From contig CM075771.1 of the NCBI GenBank assembly GCA_037974665.1, forward strand, positions 42,640,425-42,704,424: a DNA stretch of 64,000 bases, given 5' to 3'. This DNA comes from Ehretia macrophylla (lineage: Eukaryota > Streptophyta > Magnoliopsida > Boraginales > Ehretiaceae). The first letter of the stretch is position 1, and every line of letters starts with the position of its first letter. The position numbers and the translations under genes are program-made. Under the pieces are notes generated by a model. That model was given only the letters and a program-made list of their open reading frames with translations, had not been told where the DNA came from and made no database searches. Shown here in pieces: positions 49,310 to 61,529 of this stretch.

Positions 49310-52300
49310 TGTCACGCCCCAACTCGACCTATAGAGGTTAGACTAGGATGTAACCTAAACATTCATATCATTTCACGTACTTAATCGTTCATTAAGGTTT
49401 AACACTTAACGTTAGCCTAGAACTCCAAAATTTCTCCGGAAAACCGGTAGCATAACGGCTGCAATTGGGCTCTCTAGCTTGACCTAATTTTCTATAGGCC
49501 TCAAAACTTTCAATCTCAAATTCATTTCCCACTAAGATTACTATTTATCACCAATTGAAATGCCTACTAGTTATCTCGAAGTCTTTCTTGATTAACAACC
49601 TAGTATGATAACTATGTCTCGTTTGTTTGTCAATTCTTGTTACAAAAGTACCTGTTGATCTTAGCTTACCAATGTGTACCTGCTTAAGATTGGATAGATT
49701 CATTTTACTTAACCCCTTACCTAATACTTCATAAGCCTGTGATAGATACTAAACTAGTAGCAAAATGAGCAAATAGGGTGTCTGTCTAGTTAATATCGGT
49801 ACAAATCAAAATTAAACCCCAAATTACAACGGGGGTCATTTACAACAACGACAGTAAACAACACAAGAAATAGTCTTCAATACAACACATCGTTCACAAA
49901 ATAGCCACTGTCAAGTAAGGCACGTAGGGCAGACAATCACTCCAAGGAGTCATCGATAGGCACATTATCCTCAGGTACGTGTTCCTGATCTTCTTCACCT
50001 GAGATGATAAAAGAGGGTGAGTCCTTATGAACTCAGCGAGGGGGAAACGAGAAATAAGTTTTGAAACTCTTTTTCCGGTTCAACTTATGAAAACCCTTTT
50101 TGCAAGCATGACATATATCACAAGTAAGTTCATAATGTAATATAAAAGTAAAAGAACACAATTACCTGTCTTTCCTCCCCGAGGTCCTCTAGGAACCAAG
50201 CGAGAGTACTTATACACATAGTGAAAAGGATACGGTGAGCTTTTGCTCTCAGTTCATTTCCAGTATCAGTTGTTGCGGCCGACTTCAAATCATCCTCTTA
50301 TCACGCCAAATGGGTGTACTCCGGATGTACCCCGAAATCCTATGACCCAACTCTCCGAGGAAGTCTAGCCCCCAAGCGAGAGAGGGAATTAGACAATGAT
50401 AGTCATGGTTGCACTGGCAAGCCCGATGCCGCCCGGTGTGTGTGAAACGCTACCACGCGAGAATGAAAGGTTGCAACCTTGTATGCAATGCACGTTTATG
50501 ACATTTAATATATCACATTAGGAGGACAACAAAGTAGGTTGCCTCTGAGCAGTCATAAGATTGCACATTGACAAGTAAACACGCGAGGCATGCTATGACA
50601 AAAAATTTCACTTGTAAGGTACATGGAGTTATATGAATATTAAACGGGCAGTCATGTAACACATGTAATCAAGTCATATAGCTCATTTCGGGGTTCATGA
50701 AATCAAATAATAAGGTCATACAACATGCAATGATGTCTACGTGGGACCGGGTGCAAGAAAGGTCTACTTGTCAGCATGTAATCATCGGAATCACATTTAG
50801 GGCTATAAGGACAACTATGGGCAGCCCACTAATCACATAATGAGACACGATAACCATAAGACCAACACTTAGCGGGTTTTCATAGTCACTAGGGTTTCAA
50901 TTTATGCTTACACGTGCAATTAAGTAACGAGTTGTCACGTAATTAGACCCAAGCCATGCACTGATTGATTAAAACATCCTCAAGCATCCAGAACAATCCA
51001 CACAACATCCAGGTGTCACAATCCAGCATTCAATACCACAAGAGAAATTACAATAATTTTCAAAGCATATCACTAAACAAAAATCTCACTGCAATGGTCT
51101 GGTTTCCCACAATCATTTAGACAAGCAAACAATCTCCAATTCCAGTGAGCAAAATTTCAAATTAAAGCTTAAGGAGTGAACTAAATCCAGAAACAAACAT
51201 CGCATCATTTGGAGTTCGGATTCAAGAGTTATAACCAAAACCGTGAGACTACGCAAAACTGTCCAGACTTGTACACATTTCAATACTTCTCATTTTTTAG
51301 GGCCTTAGGGTCAGATTTAGCCTTAGTCTATTTCTGACAAAAATGTCCAGAACTGACAAATATAGCAACTTACCAAATTTCATGCATTTTAGATATCATT
51401 TACTAAGTCAAAACTGGTTTTTTCTACAAGGACAGTGAACTGCCAAAAACCTGCTCCATTTTCCCAGATTTTCCACATTTGGACACCTTTTGATGTTTTG
51501 CCATTTTGGAGACCTTAGAGTCAAAATTGGCCTTGACCTATTTCTATGAAAAATTCTCATAACTGGCAAAACTAGTCACCTACCAATTTTCACGTATTTT
51601 CAACCTCATTTACCAAGTAAAATTCACTTCGTTCTAACAAGTCAGAAAACTGCCATTTACGCGATTTCACCTATCTTCAAACTCTAGCCAAATATCTTGC
51701 CATGCATGGTTACAAAAGCTCATGTACACACACATACCACAAGTACAGAGGTAATAATAGACATATGAAGGCATGCATGTGGTTTTTTGAAAGCTTTTAA
51801 AAAGGATTAACCCTCACCTTTGCAACTTTGTCAACAAAGGATGCTCAAAACTCTTGGAGATACACAAATGGTGTTCTCTCCTTGTTTGGTCAAGGGATTT
51901 TTCTTGATTTCCTTAATTCCTAGCTAAGTTACCGTGTCCTTAGTATGTGCATGTGGTTAGAACAAAAGGGAAATGAAATAGAAGCTATCAAACATACCTA
52001 AGCCAAAATGAAGGTTCTATGAGCTTGCATGCATGTCTTTTTGCTTCTAGCTTTCTTGGTCGAGTTCCTTAGTATCTTGAATGTCTGGATGAACCTTAGG
52101 ATGATGAGCTTAAGCTAGGGAGAGTAATGAAGCAGCCGAGGCCGAGAGAGAGAGAGAAAATGAGAGGATGAGAGAAAATGAGAAAGAAATGAAAAGCTTG
52201 AGCATGTGGTCAGCTTTGGCCTTCTACAAATCTGATTTTTTTGTCTTCAAAAGCATATTTTGAATTGTCTAGCATGGGCAATTGAGTGGGCCGAGGGTGT

Positions 52301-52850
52301 TGTGCATTGGGTAGGGTTTTAGGTTATTTTTTTATGCTTTATGTCATAGGTTGTCTAGGTATGATTTTTGAATTATGCAAATCCTTGTCAAGTGCATCAT
52401 GTGGTCGGCCAAGCTAGTGTTCCAATCTGAAATTTTGTTATGTTTTTTAGCATTATTATATTGTGTGTTTGGGATGTGCAAAAGAATAAAGAATAAGAAT
52501 GTTTAGCTTTTGGTAAAATTTCGTCTTCTAGTGAGTTGAATTAGCATTTTAATATTAGTTAGTGGAGTTGTAAGATTAATTAATGATCTAGTGCTTCATG
52601 TAAGATGCTTCCTTGATTAGCGTGCGGGCACGCTTTCCTAGGTTTAGGGCACGCACTACAAGGTAAGACACGAACTACGAGACAAATGCATGTTTCCCAA
52701 GCAAATTCACGCAACCCTAAATGAATACACGTAATTCGATGCAAGGCACATAAAACGAGACACGACTCTTAAACCTAGGTCAAAGCACGCAAATCTAGGT
52801 TAGGGCGCACGAAATGATGTATCGCATGCAAATCAAGGTCAGACCTCATA
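49310..52850 (-). mobile_element. Solo LTR S2 (L/R lineage)
   Basis: This 3,541-bp LTR starts TGTCACGCCCC on the plus strand and matches the R 3' LTR along its length. By eye it shows roughly 14% difference in the first 300 bp. GCAGC flanks it at 49305-49309 and 52851-52855, and the satellite continues in phase, so it is a solo LTR. It is minus-oriented by comparison with R. It has the donor-like CTTTG/GTGAGGG-type word (minus, at 51817) and the acceptor-like CTCAG (minus, ending 49999). A purine-rich GA tract lies at 52143-52195. This is probably the oldest insertion here. Confidence 0.93.
52143..52195 (+). repeat. GA-rich low-complexity tract in S2
   Basis: A run of GAGAGAG followed by AATGAGA-like words is the plus-strand view of a CT-rich tract in the minus-oriented LTR. 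The R LTR has the matching tract at 58057-58129. CT-rich tracts are common in plant 5' leaders; no further function is shown. Confidence 0.7.
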
Positions 52851-55242
52851 GCAGCGAAGCAGGGTTGTTGCCCCCATCGTATAGCTCTCGAAGAGCTTTC
52901 CAACAGTATGTTGTGCGCCGCGTAACTCCTTACGGATCAAAAGTTATGGTCACCGGAGCAATGCAGACCTGGTCCCAAGCCCCACGCCCTCGGTTTGCGG
53001 GACCAGCCTCTACGTGAAGCGAAGTTATCTTGTCCAAGGTATCGTGGGATTCATTAATAGAAATGTGATGGATTAGGTAGTCGACCTTTTCGCGGCACAC
53101 GACGTACGATCCGGGACGGAAAAAACAGCAAAAACTAGAAAAGTGTCCTAAAACTAATGAAAATGTTCAATTTTAGCCTCTGAAAATAGGCGCAGTAGGG
53201 TATGCGTGTTGCCCCTGTCGTAGAGCTCTCGGTGAGCTTCCCAACGGTATGTTGTGCACCGCGTAACTCCTCACGGATCAAAAGTTATGGACACCGGAAC
53301 GATAGAGACCTGGTCCCAAGCCCCACGCCCTTGGTTTGCGGACCCAGCCTCTACGTGAAGCGAAGTTGTCTTGCCCAAGGTGCAATGCGATTCGGTAATA
53401 GAAATGTGATGGATTAGGTAGTCGTCCATTTTGTGGCTCACGACGTACGATTTGGCACGGAAAAACTGCGCAAAAGATGAAAAGTGTCCCGAAACTGATG
53501 AAAAGGTTGGATTTCAGCCTCTAAAAACAGGCGCAGCCAAGTAGGCTTGCAGTCCCCATTGTAGAACTCTCAGTGAGCCTTCCAACGGTATGCTGTGCGC
53601 CGCGTAACTCCTTACGGATCAAAAGTTATGGGCACCGGAGCGATGGAGACCTGGTCCCAAGCCCCACGCCTTTGGTTTGCGGGCCTAGCCTCAACGTGAA
53701 GCGAAGTTGTCTTGCCCAAGGTGCATTGGAATTCGGTAATAGAAATGTGATGGATTAGTTAGTCGTCCATTTTGCGGCTCACGACGTAAGATCCGGCACG
53801 AAAAAACTGCGCAAAAGTAGAAAAGTGTCCCGAAACTGATGAAAATGTTTGATTTTGTGCTACAAAAATAGGCGCAGCAGAGCACAGTTGCTGCCCCTGT
53901 CGTAGAGCTCTTAGAGAGCTTTTCAACGGTATTCTGTGCGCCACGTAACTCCTTACGGATCCAAAGTTATGGGCACCGGAGCGACGGAGACCTGGTCCTA
54001 AGCCCCACGCCCTCGGTTTGCGGGCCCAACCTCTACGTGAAGCGAAGTTGTCTAACCCAAGGTGCCGTGGGATTCGGTAATAGAAATGTGATGTATTAGT
54101 TAGTCGTCCTTTTCGCGGCTCACGACGTGCGATTCGGGATTAAAAAATAGCGCAAAAGAAGAAAAGTGTCTCAAAACTGATGAAAACATTCGATTTTGGC
54201 CTCCAAAAATAGGCGTAGCATACCAAGGTAACTGTCCCTATCGTAGCGCTCTCGGAGAGCTTTCCAACGGTATACTGTGCGCCTCATAACTCCTTATGGA
54301 TCAAAAGTTATGGGCACCAGAGCGATGGAGACTTGGTCCCAAGCCCCACGTCCTCAGTTTGCAGGCCCAGCCTCTACGTGAAGCGAAGTTGTCTTGCCCA
54401 AGGTGCCGTGGGATTCGGTAATAGAAATGTGATGGATTAGATAGTCGTCCCATTCGTAGCTCACGACGTACGATCCGGGATGAAAAAATAACGTAAAAGA
54501 AAAAAAGTGTCGCGAAACTGTTGAAAACATTCAAAATTGGGCTCCGAAAACAAGCGCAGCCGAGCAGGCTTGCTGCCCCCGTCATAGAGCTCTCGGAGAG
54601 CTTTCTAACGGTATGATGTGCACCGCGTAACTTCTTACGGATAAAAGGTTATGGGCACCGGAGCGACAGAGGCCTGGTCCCAAGCCCCGCGGACTCGGTT
54701 TGTGGGCCCAGCCTCTACGTGAAGCGAAGTTGTCTTGCCCAAGGTATCGTGCTATTCGGTAATAGAAATGTGAATGATTAGGTAGTTGTCCTTTTCACGG
54801 CTCACGTCGTACGATTCGGGACGAAAAAACAACACAAATGAATAAAAGTGTCCCAAAACTGATGAAAACATTCAAATTTGGGCTCTGAAAATAGGTGCAG
54901 CCAAGCAAGCTTGCTGCCTTTATCGTAGAACTCTCGGAGAGCTTTCCAAAGGTATGTTGTGCACCGCGTACCTCCTTACAGATCAAAATTTATGGGCACT
55001 AGAGCGACGGAGACTTGGTCCCAAGCCCCACGCCCTCGGTTTGTGGGCCCAGCCTCTACGTGAAGCGAAGTTGTCTTGCCCAAGGTGCTATGGGATTCGG
55101 TAATAGAAATGTGATGTATTAGGTAGTCATCCTTTTTGTGGCTCACGACGTACGATCTGGGACGGAAAAACAGTGCAAAAGAAGAAAAGTGTCCCGAAAT
55201 TGATGAAAACGTTCGATTTTGGCCTCAAAAAACAGGCGTAGC
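52851..55242 (+). repeat. Satellite island between S2 and R
   Basis: About seven monomers in the same orientation as the main array fill this island. It begins with the GCAGC copy (monomer position about 258-262) and ends GGCGTAGC at position 263, where R is inserted. Variants such as the CGTAGCGCTC and CTCCGAAAACAAGC words link these monomers to those at 39-45 kb, so this is the same array. Confidence 0.96.
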
Positions 55243-58200
55243 TGTCACACCCCAACCCGGCCTATAAAGGTTAGACTAGGGTGTGTTCTAAACATTCAAG
55301 TCATATCTCGTACTTAATCGTTCATGAAAGTTTAACACTTAACGCTTTAGCCTAAACTCCACAATTTTCTAGAAAACCGGCAGTATAACGGCTGTAATTG
55401 GGCTCTTCAGTTTGACCTAATTCTCTAAACGCCTCAAAATTTCCAATCTCAATTTCATTTCCAACTAAGATTACTATTTGTCATCAATTGAACGCCTACT
55501 AGTTATCTCGAAGTCTCGTTTGATTAATATCCTAGCATGATACTATGTCTCGTTTGTTTGTTGATAATCCATATTACAAAGTACCTGTTGATCTTAGCTT
55601 AACAATGAGTACCTGCTTAAGATTGGATAGATTCATTTTACTTAATCCTTACCTGATACTTCATAATCCTATGATGGAACTAGTCAATAGCGATAGCAAA
55701 AATGACCATAGTAGTGTCTATCTAGTTATGATCAGTACAAGCCAAAATTAGACCCTAAATTACAACGGGGGTCATTTACAATACGATAACAAACAACACA
55801 CGAAATAGTCTTCAAGCAACATATCGTTCACAAAATGTCCATAGTCACTTAAGGCACGTAGGGCAAGCAATCATTCCAAAGAATCATCAATTGGCACGTT
55901 GTCCTCGGGTACCTGTTCCTGGTCTTCTTCACCTGAGATGATAAAAGAGGGTGAGTCCTTATGAACTTAGCGAGGGGGAACGAGAAATAAGTTTTGAAAC
56001 TCATTTTCTGGTTCAACTTATGAAAACCCTTTTGCAAGCATGAATATATCACAAATAAGTACATAACATAATATAAACGTCAAGGAACACAATTACCCGT
56101 CTTTCCTCCCCGAGGTCCTCTAGGAACCAAGCGAGAGTACTTATACACATAATGAAAAAGGATACGGTGAGCTTTTGCTCTCAGTTCATTTCCAGTATCA
56201 GTTGTTGCGGCCGACTTCAAATCATCCCCTTATCACGCCAAATGGGTATACTCTGGATGTATCCCGAAATCCTACGACCCAACTCTCCGAGGATGTCTAG
56301 CTCCCAAGCGAGAGAAGGAATTGGACAATGGTAGTCACGGTTGCACCGGCAAGCCCGATGCCGCCCAGTGTGCGTGAACGCTACCACGCCATAATGAAAG
56401 GTTGCAACCTTGTATGCAATGCACATTTATGACATTTAATATATCACATTTGGAGGACAACAAAGTAGGTTGCCTCCGAGCAATTATAAGATTGCACATT
56501 GACAGTTAAACACGCGAGGCACGATATGACAGGTAATTTCACTTATAAAGCACATGGAGTTATATGAATATTAAACGGGCAGCCATGTAACGCATGTAAA
56601 TCAAGTCATATAACTCACTTCGAAGTTCACGTAATCAAATAACAAAATTATTCAACATGCAACGACATCTACATGGGTCCGGGTGCAAGAAAGGCCTACT
56701 TGTCAACATGTAATCATCAAAATCATGTTTAGGGCTATGAGAGTAACTACGGGCAGCCTACTAATTACATAATCAAACACGATATCCATAGGATCAACAC
56801 TTAGTGAGTTTACCTAGTCACTAGGGTTTCAATTCGTGCTTACCCGTGCGATTAAGCCCCAAGTCATCTCGTAATTAAACTCAAGCCATGCATTGATTAA
56901 TTCAAACACCCTCAAGTATTCAAAACAGTCCACACAACATCCAAATGCCACAATCCCAGGCATTTAATACAACAAGAGAAGCTACAATAATTTTTCTAAG
57001 CATATCAATAGGTGAAACCCTCACTGCAATGGACTGTTTTCTCACAATCATTGAGACAAGAAAAAAAACTCCAATTCTAGTGAACAAGATGTCAAATTAA
57101 AGCTTAAGGAGTGAACTAAATTCAGAAACAAACCTCGCATCATTTGGAGTTCGGGTTCAAGAGTTATAGCCAAACAGTGAGACTATGCAAAACTGTCCAG
57201 ATTTGCACAAATTTCAATACTTGTCGTTTTTTAGAGCCTTAGGGTCAGATTTAGCCTTAGTCCATATCTGACAAAAATGTCCAGAACTGAAATTTCATGC
57301 ATTTTTGATATCATTTACTGAATCAAAACTGATTCGTTCTACAAGAACAGTGAATCTGCCAAAACCTGCTTCATTTTCCCAGATTTTCCAAATTTGGACA
57401 CATTTTGATAATTTGCCATTTTGAGGATCTTAGAATCAAAATTAGCTTTGGCTTATTTCCATGAAAAATTCTTAGAACTGGAAAAAATAGCCACCTACCA
57501 ATTGTCACACATTTTCAACCTTATTTACCTGGTCAAAATCACCTCGCACCAATAAGACAGAAGGCTGTCCCATACGCGATTTCATCTATCATCACATTCT
57601 AGCCAAATATCTTGCCATGCATGTTTACAAAAGCTCATGAACACACATATATCACAAGTACAGAAGTAAAGATAGACATTTAAAGGCATGCATGTGGTTT
57701 TTTGAAATATTTTCAAGAAGTTTTAGCCCTCACCTTAGCAAAACAACAAGAAGATGCACAAGACTCTTGATGGTTGCACAAGATTGACTCTTTTCCTTGC
57801 TTAGCCGAGACACCACTCGATTCTCTCTAATTTCCTAGCTTAGTAACCAAGTTCTTAGTAGGTGCATGTGGTTAGAACAAAAAGAAAAGAAATGGAAGCT
57901 AGCAAACTCACCTAAGCCGAAATGGAGGTTCAAAGAGCTTGCATGTGTGTTTCTTGCAACCTTGCTTGCTTAGTCGAGCTCCCTAGCTTCTTGCATGCCT
58001 TGATGAACCATGGAGTGATGAAGATAAGCTATGGAGTGTAGAAACTCAGCCAAGGCCGAGAGAGAGATAGAAGAATGAGAAGGAGAAAGAACAATGAGAG
58101 GAAAATGAGAGAAATGAAGAAAAATAAAAGCTTTGTTGGGCAAAGGAGCTTGTGTCGGCCTTGGGCATATAAATTTTAAACTTTTGTGTCATCAAGAAGC

Positions 58201-58810
58201 ATTTTGAATTATCTAGTATGGGCATGGAGCTTGTGTCGAAATGGTGGAGCTTTGGGGAGGGTTTTGGGCTAATTTTTTATGCATTTGTGTCATAGAATTG
58301 TCATAGAATGTCTAGGAATTAATTTGAATTAAGCAAGCAAGCACAAATGCTCACAAGGTGGTCGGCCAAGGAATTGCAATCTGAATTTTTTGTCTTGTTG
58401 AGCATTATTTAATTGAGTGTTTGGGATATGCAAAGAATAAAGAATAAATGATAAATAATGTCTAGCTTTTTGTGAGATTTTATCTTCTAGTGGGTTGAAT
58501 TAGCAATGTAATATTAGTTAGTAGAATTTGTAGGATTAATTAATGGTTTAGTGCTTCGTGTAAGATGCTTTCTTGATTAGCATGAGGGCACGCTTTCCTA
58601 GGTTTAGGGCACGCACTACGAGGCAAAGCACAAATTACGAGACGAATGCACGTTTCCCAAGCAAATGCACGCAACCCTAAATGAATGCACGTAATTCAAT
58701 GCAAGGCACAAAAAATGAAATACGATTCTTAAACCTAGGTCAAGGCACGCAAATCTAGGTTAGAGCACACGAAACGAGGTATCGCACGCAAATCGAGGTT
58801 TGGCCTCACA
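55243..58810 (-). repeat. 3' LTR of element R
   Basis: This 3,568-bp LTR runs from TGTCACACCCC to GGCCTCACA on the plus strand (TG...CA). It matches 62830-64000, the partial LTR of L and solo LTR S2. A GA-rich tract lies at 58057-58129. Read on the minus strand it carries CTAAG/GTGAGGG at about 57738-57727 and TTTATCATCTCAG ending at 55933. It contains no gene I can support. Confidence 0.94.
55933..57733 (-). other. Candidate LTR-resident leader intron in R
   Basis: On the minus strand a donor-like AAG/GTGAGG begins at 57733, and an acceptor-like ATCATCTCAG/GTGAAG ends at 55933, spanning 1.8 kb. S2 keeps the pair at 51817 and 49999, and E1 keeps a similar pair 1.26 kb apart. The order of donor, long spacer, TGAG...CTCA stem-loop and acceptor is the same in all. 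Splicing is inferred only. Confidence 0.33.
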
Positions 58811-58823
58811 TCCTCCCTTCCTT
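58811..58823 (-). other. Polypurine tract of element R
   Basis: On the minus strand the run AAGGAAGGGAGGA abuts the TGTGAGGCC start of the 3' LTR. This is the expected plus-strand primer tract. Confidence 0.88.
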
Positions 58824-58859
58824 AAAAGAATTTCATCCCAAAATTCAATATTACCTTCG

Positions 58860-60110
58860 AAATAAAGCTGGATACTGTTGCTTTATATGGTCTTACCTTT
58901 CCCACGTTGCTTCTTCAACTCCATGATGATCCCACAACACATTCACCATCGGTATAGATTTGTTGCTTAATTCCCGATCTTGCTAGTCTAGGATCCGAAT
59001 GGGCTTCTCTTCATAAGACAAGTTCTCCCGAAGCTGCAACGGCTCTGGCTCCAAGATATGCGATGGATCAGGATGATACCTCCGTAGCATAGAAACATGA
59101 AAGACGTCGTGAATATTGGAGAGGTTTTGGGGTAGTTCCACGCGATACGCCAATTTTCCAACCTTCTCAACTATCTCAAATGGTCCTACAAACCTCGGGC
59201 TTAACGTTCCACCCTTGCCGTGTTTAATCAGTCCCCTCCGAGGTGATATCTTCAAGAACACCTTGTCGCCGACCTTAAACTCTAGACTCTGCCCGCGTCG
59301 GTCTGCATAACTCTTCTGCCTGCTCTGGGCGGTAAGCATCCGTTTCCGGATGAGGTGGATATTATCAACAGTCTTCATAAGTTCAGGTAGAAGGGTCGGG
59401 TCAAAAGTCTTCATCTCACCTACTTCATCCCAGTAAATTAGGGATCGACACTTACGTCCATACAATGCCTCAAATGGGGCCATCCCAATAGTGGCCTGAT
59501 AACTGTTATTATAAGTGAACTCCGCTAGAGATAGATATTTCTCCCAACCTTTCCCGAAGTCTAAAACACACGCCCTCAGCATATCCTCCAGAACCTGAAT
59601 AGTTCTCTCAGATTGTCCATCAGTCTGAGGGTGATAAGCCGTGCTGAAACTCAACTTCGTTCCCAAAGCTTCTTGCAATCTCTTCCAAAATCGGGAAGTA
59701 AAACGAGGATCCCTATCCGATACAATACTCACAGGCATCCCGTGCAATCTTACAATGTCCACCACATACATATCTCCCAAATTTTCAAGACTATCCTCCT
59801 TGTTCATCGGTAAAAAGTGCGCTGACTTAGTCAATCTATCCACTATGACCCAAACAGCGTCATGACCCTTTTGTGACCTGGGCAGGTCCATAACAAAGTC
59901 CATAGTTATATGTTCTCATTTCCATTGAGGAATCTCCAACAGTTGAAGTAAACCTGCTGGTCGTTGATGTTTTGCTTTGACTCTCTGGCAAGTCAAACAC
60001 CGTGCCACAAACTCTGCGATCTCTCTCTTCATGTTATTCCACTAATAGTGTTGCTTCAAATCCAGGTACATCTTTGTTCTGCCGGGGTGAATAGTGTATC
60101 TTGAGTCATG
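58860..60110 (-). pseudogene. R integrase with GPY/F module and chromodomain-like tail
   Basis: Reading the minus strand from 60110 down, a zinc-binding segment (CLTCQRVK-type) precedes the catalytic core. In the core the acidic residues sit in [16 protein letters not shown] and [13 protein letters not shown] (59903-59560). Then come [19 protein letters not shown], the GPY/F-type [14 protein letters not shown] (about 59215-59175) and [18 protein letters not shown]. Near 58980-58860 a VNVLWDHHGVEEATWE-like chromodomain remnant is visible. This enzyme inserts element cDNA, and the tail is thought to target heterochromatin. It is a fossil with breaks. Confidence 0.88.
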
Positions 60111-60233
60111 GGCTTTTTCAAGAATCTTCTTTTTCAACTCTGGATCATTAAGAACACAAATTCGATTCCTAAACCTCCAAATACCATCATCATGAAACTT
60201 GAAATATATGTTGTCTTCTTTAATCTTCTGAAA

Positions 60234-60500
60234 CTATTGGTCCTTCTGTTGAGCCTCTTGCAATTCAGACAACAAGGTCGATTGAACTTGTGTAGTGGCA
60301 AAAAGTAACCCTTTTTTAGTCAATTGTGGTTTCCACAAGAATGCTTCATCTAACAACTCCTGTACCTTAACTTCTAGTTTTGCCATGCTCGCTTTCCGAC
60401 TTAAGGCATCTGCAACTACATTTACTTTACCGGGCACATAATTGATTGTGCAGTTATAATCATCCAAAAGCTCCATCCACCATCTTTGCCTCAATTTCAA
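60234..60500 (-). pseudogene. R RNase H C-terminal remnant and linker
   Basis: The minus strand encodes RQRWWMELLDDYNCTINYVPGK, then [16 protein letters not shown]. This is the conserved end of the gypsy RNase H domain, followed by the linker to integrase. It is equivalent to about 4390-4500 in E1. Fossil. Confidence 0.82.
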
Positions 60501-60638
60501 CTACTTTTTGATTCGCAACTGATAGTACCCTTGCCTCAAGTCGAGCTTCGAATACAGTTTGGCTCCCTGAAGTTGATCAAACAACTCGTCGATCAGTGGA
60601 AGTGGGTATTTATTCTTGACGGTCACTTGTTTTAATCC

Positions 60639-60930
60639 TCAGTAGTCGATGCATAGCCTCAACGTTCCGTCTTTCTTCTTTACAAATAGGACTGGCGCAC
60701 CCCATGGAGAAGAACTTGGTTGAACGAACCCCTTCTTCAACAATCCTTGCAATTGGTCCTTCAGTTCTTGTAGCTCGACTGGTGCCATACGATAGGGAGC
60801 TTTAGATATCGACTGGGTGCCAGGCAGTAATTCTATAATGAACTCGATCTCCTGATTTGGGGGTAAACCGAGCAATTCTTCCGGAAACACATCCGCATAA
60901 TCTTTAATCACTGGCATCTCCTCCAACTTA
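60639..60930 (-). pseudogene. R reverse-transcriptase N-terminal part
   Basis: The minus-strand translation contains [50 protein letters not shown] and LRLCIDY. These are the classic first blocks of Ty3/gypsy reverse transcriptase. It lies directly downstream of the protease in the same reading direction. It is part of a broken pol. Confidence 0.88.
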
Positions 60931-61074
60931 GCTTTGTCCGATGGTTTGTTGATGAGGTAAGCTAAGTATCCACTACATCCTTTTCTCAAGGACTTCACTG
61001 CTTTCGTAGATGAAATGATGGAACTCCCAGTGAAATCTCTTCGACCCATTACCTCCAGCATTGGTTGGCCAGGT

Positions 61075-61405
61075 ATCTGGAATGTCACAATCTTCGTCCA
61101 GCAATCTAGTTGGGCATGATGCTTTGCCAACCCGTCCATCCCTAAGATGACTTCATAGTCTCGAAAAGGTAATACAATAAGATTGGCTGAGAATTCCCTA
61201 TCTTTAATTTGGATTTTACATGCTTTACAAGCTGAGCTAGTAACAAGTTTAGAACCCATCGGAGTACCAACTTCTACTTCGTAAGGCAAACATACAACTC
61301 GTAGTTTCACACGTTGTACACATAAGGGAGTAATAAATGAATGAGTAGTACCTGGGTCAATTAGCACCCTAACAGGTTGATTCAGTATGAAGAATGTACC
61401 TTCAA
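61075..61405 (-). pseudogene. R aspartic protease region
   Basis: The segment around [14 protein letters not shown] (about 61385-61340) aligns with the retroviral-type aspartic protease motif usually written DSGATHSFI, followed by [17 protein letters not shown]. The enzyme would cleave the gag-pol polyprotein. It follows the gag zinc knuckles and precedes reverse transcriptase. It is part of a fossil element and activity is not implied. Confidence 0.8.
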
Positions 61406-61529
61406 CAACAGCGGTCTCGTCTGGAAGCTCCTCGCACTTAATAGAATAAGCTCGAGCCTGAACTCTAGGAACTGGAGTCTTGCCTCTACCAACTGGTTTA
61501 ACTTGATTTTGTCCTCCTTGCCATTTAGG

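Noticed and set aside
49310-58810. S2 and R as one insertion duplicated together with its satellite flanks
   Set aside because: LTR divergence between S2 and R (about 14% in the first 300 bp) exceeds divergence between R's own LTRs (about 5%), and the left-flank monomers are not especially alike. Independent insertion is favoured, though gene conversion cannot be fully excluded.
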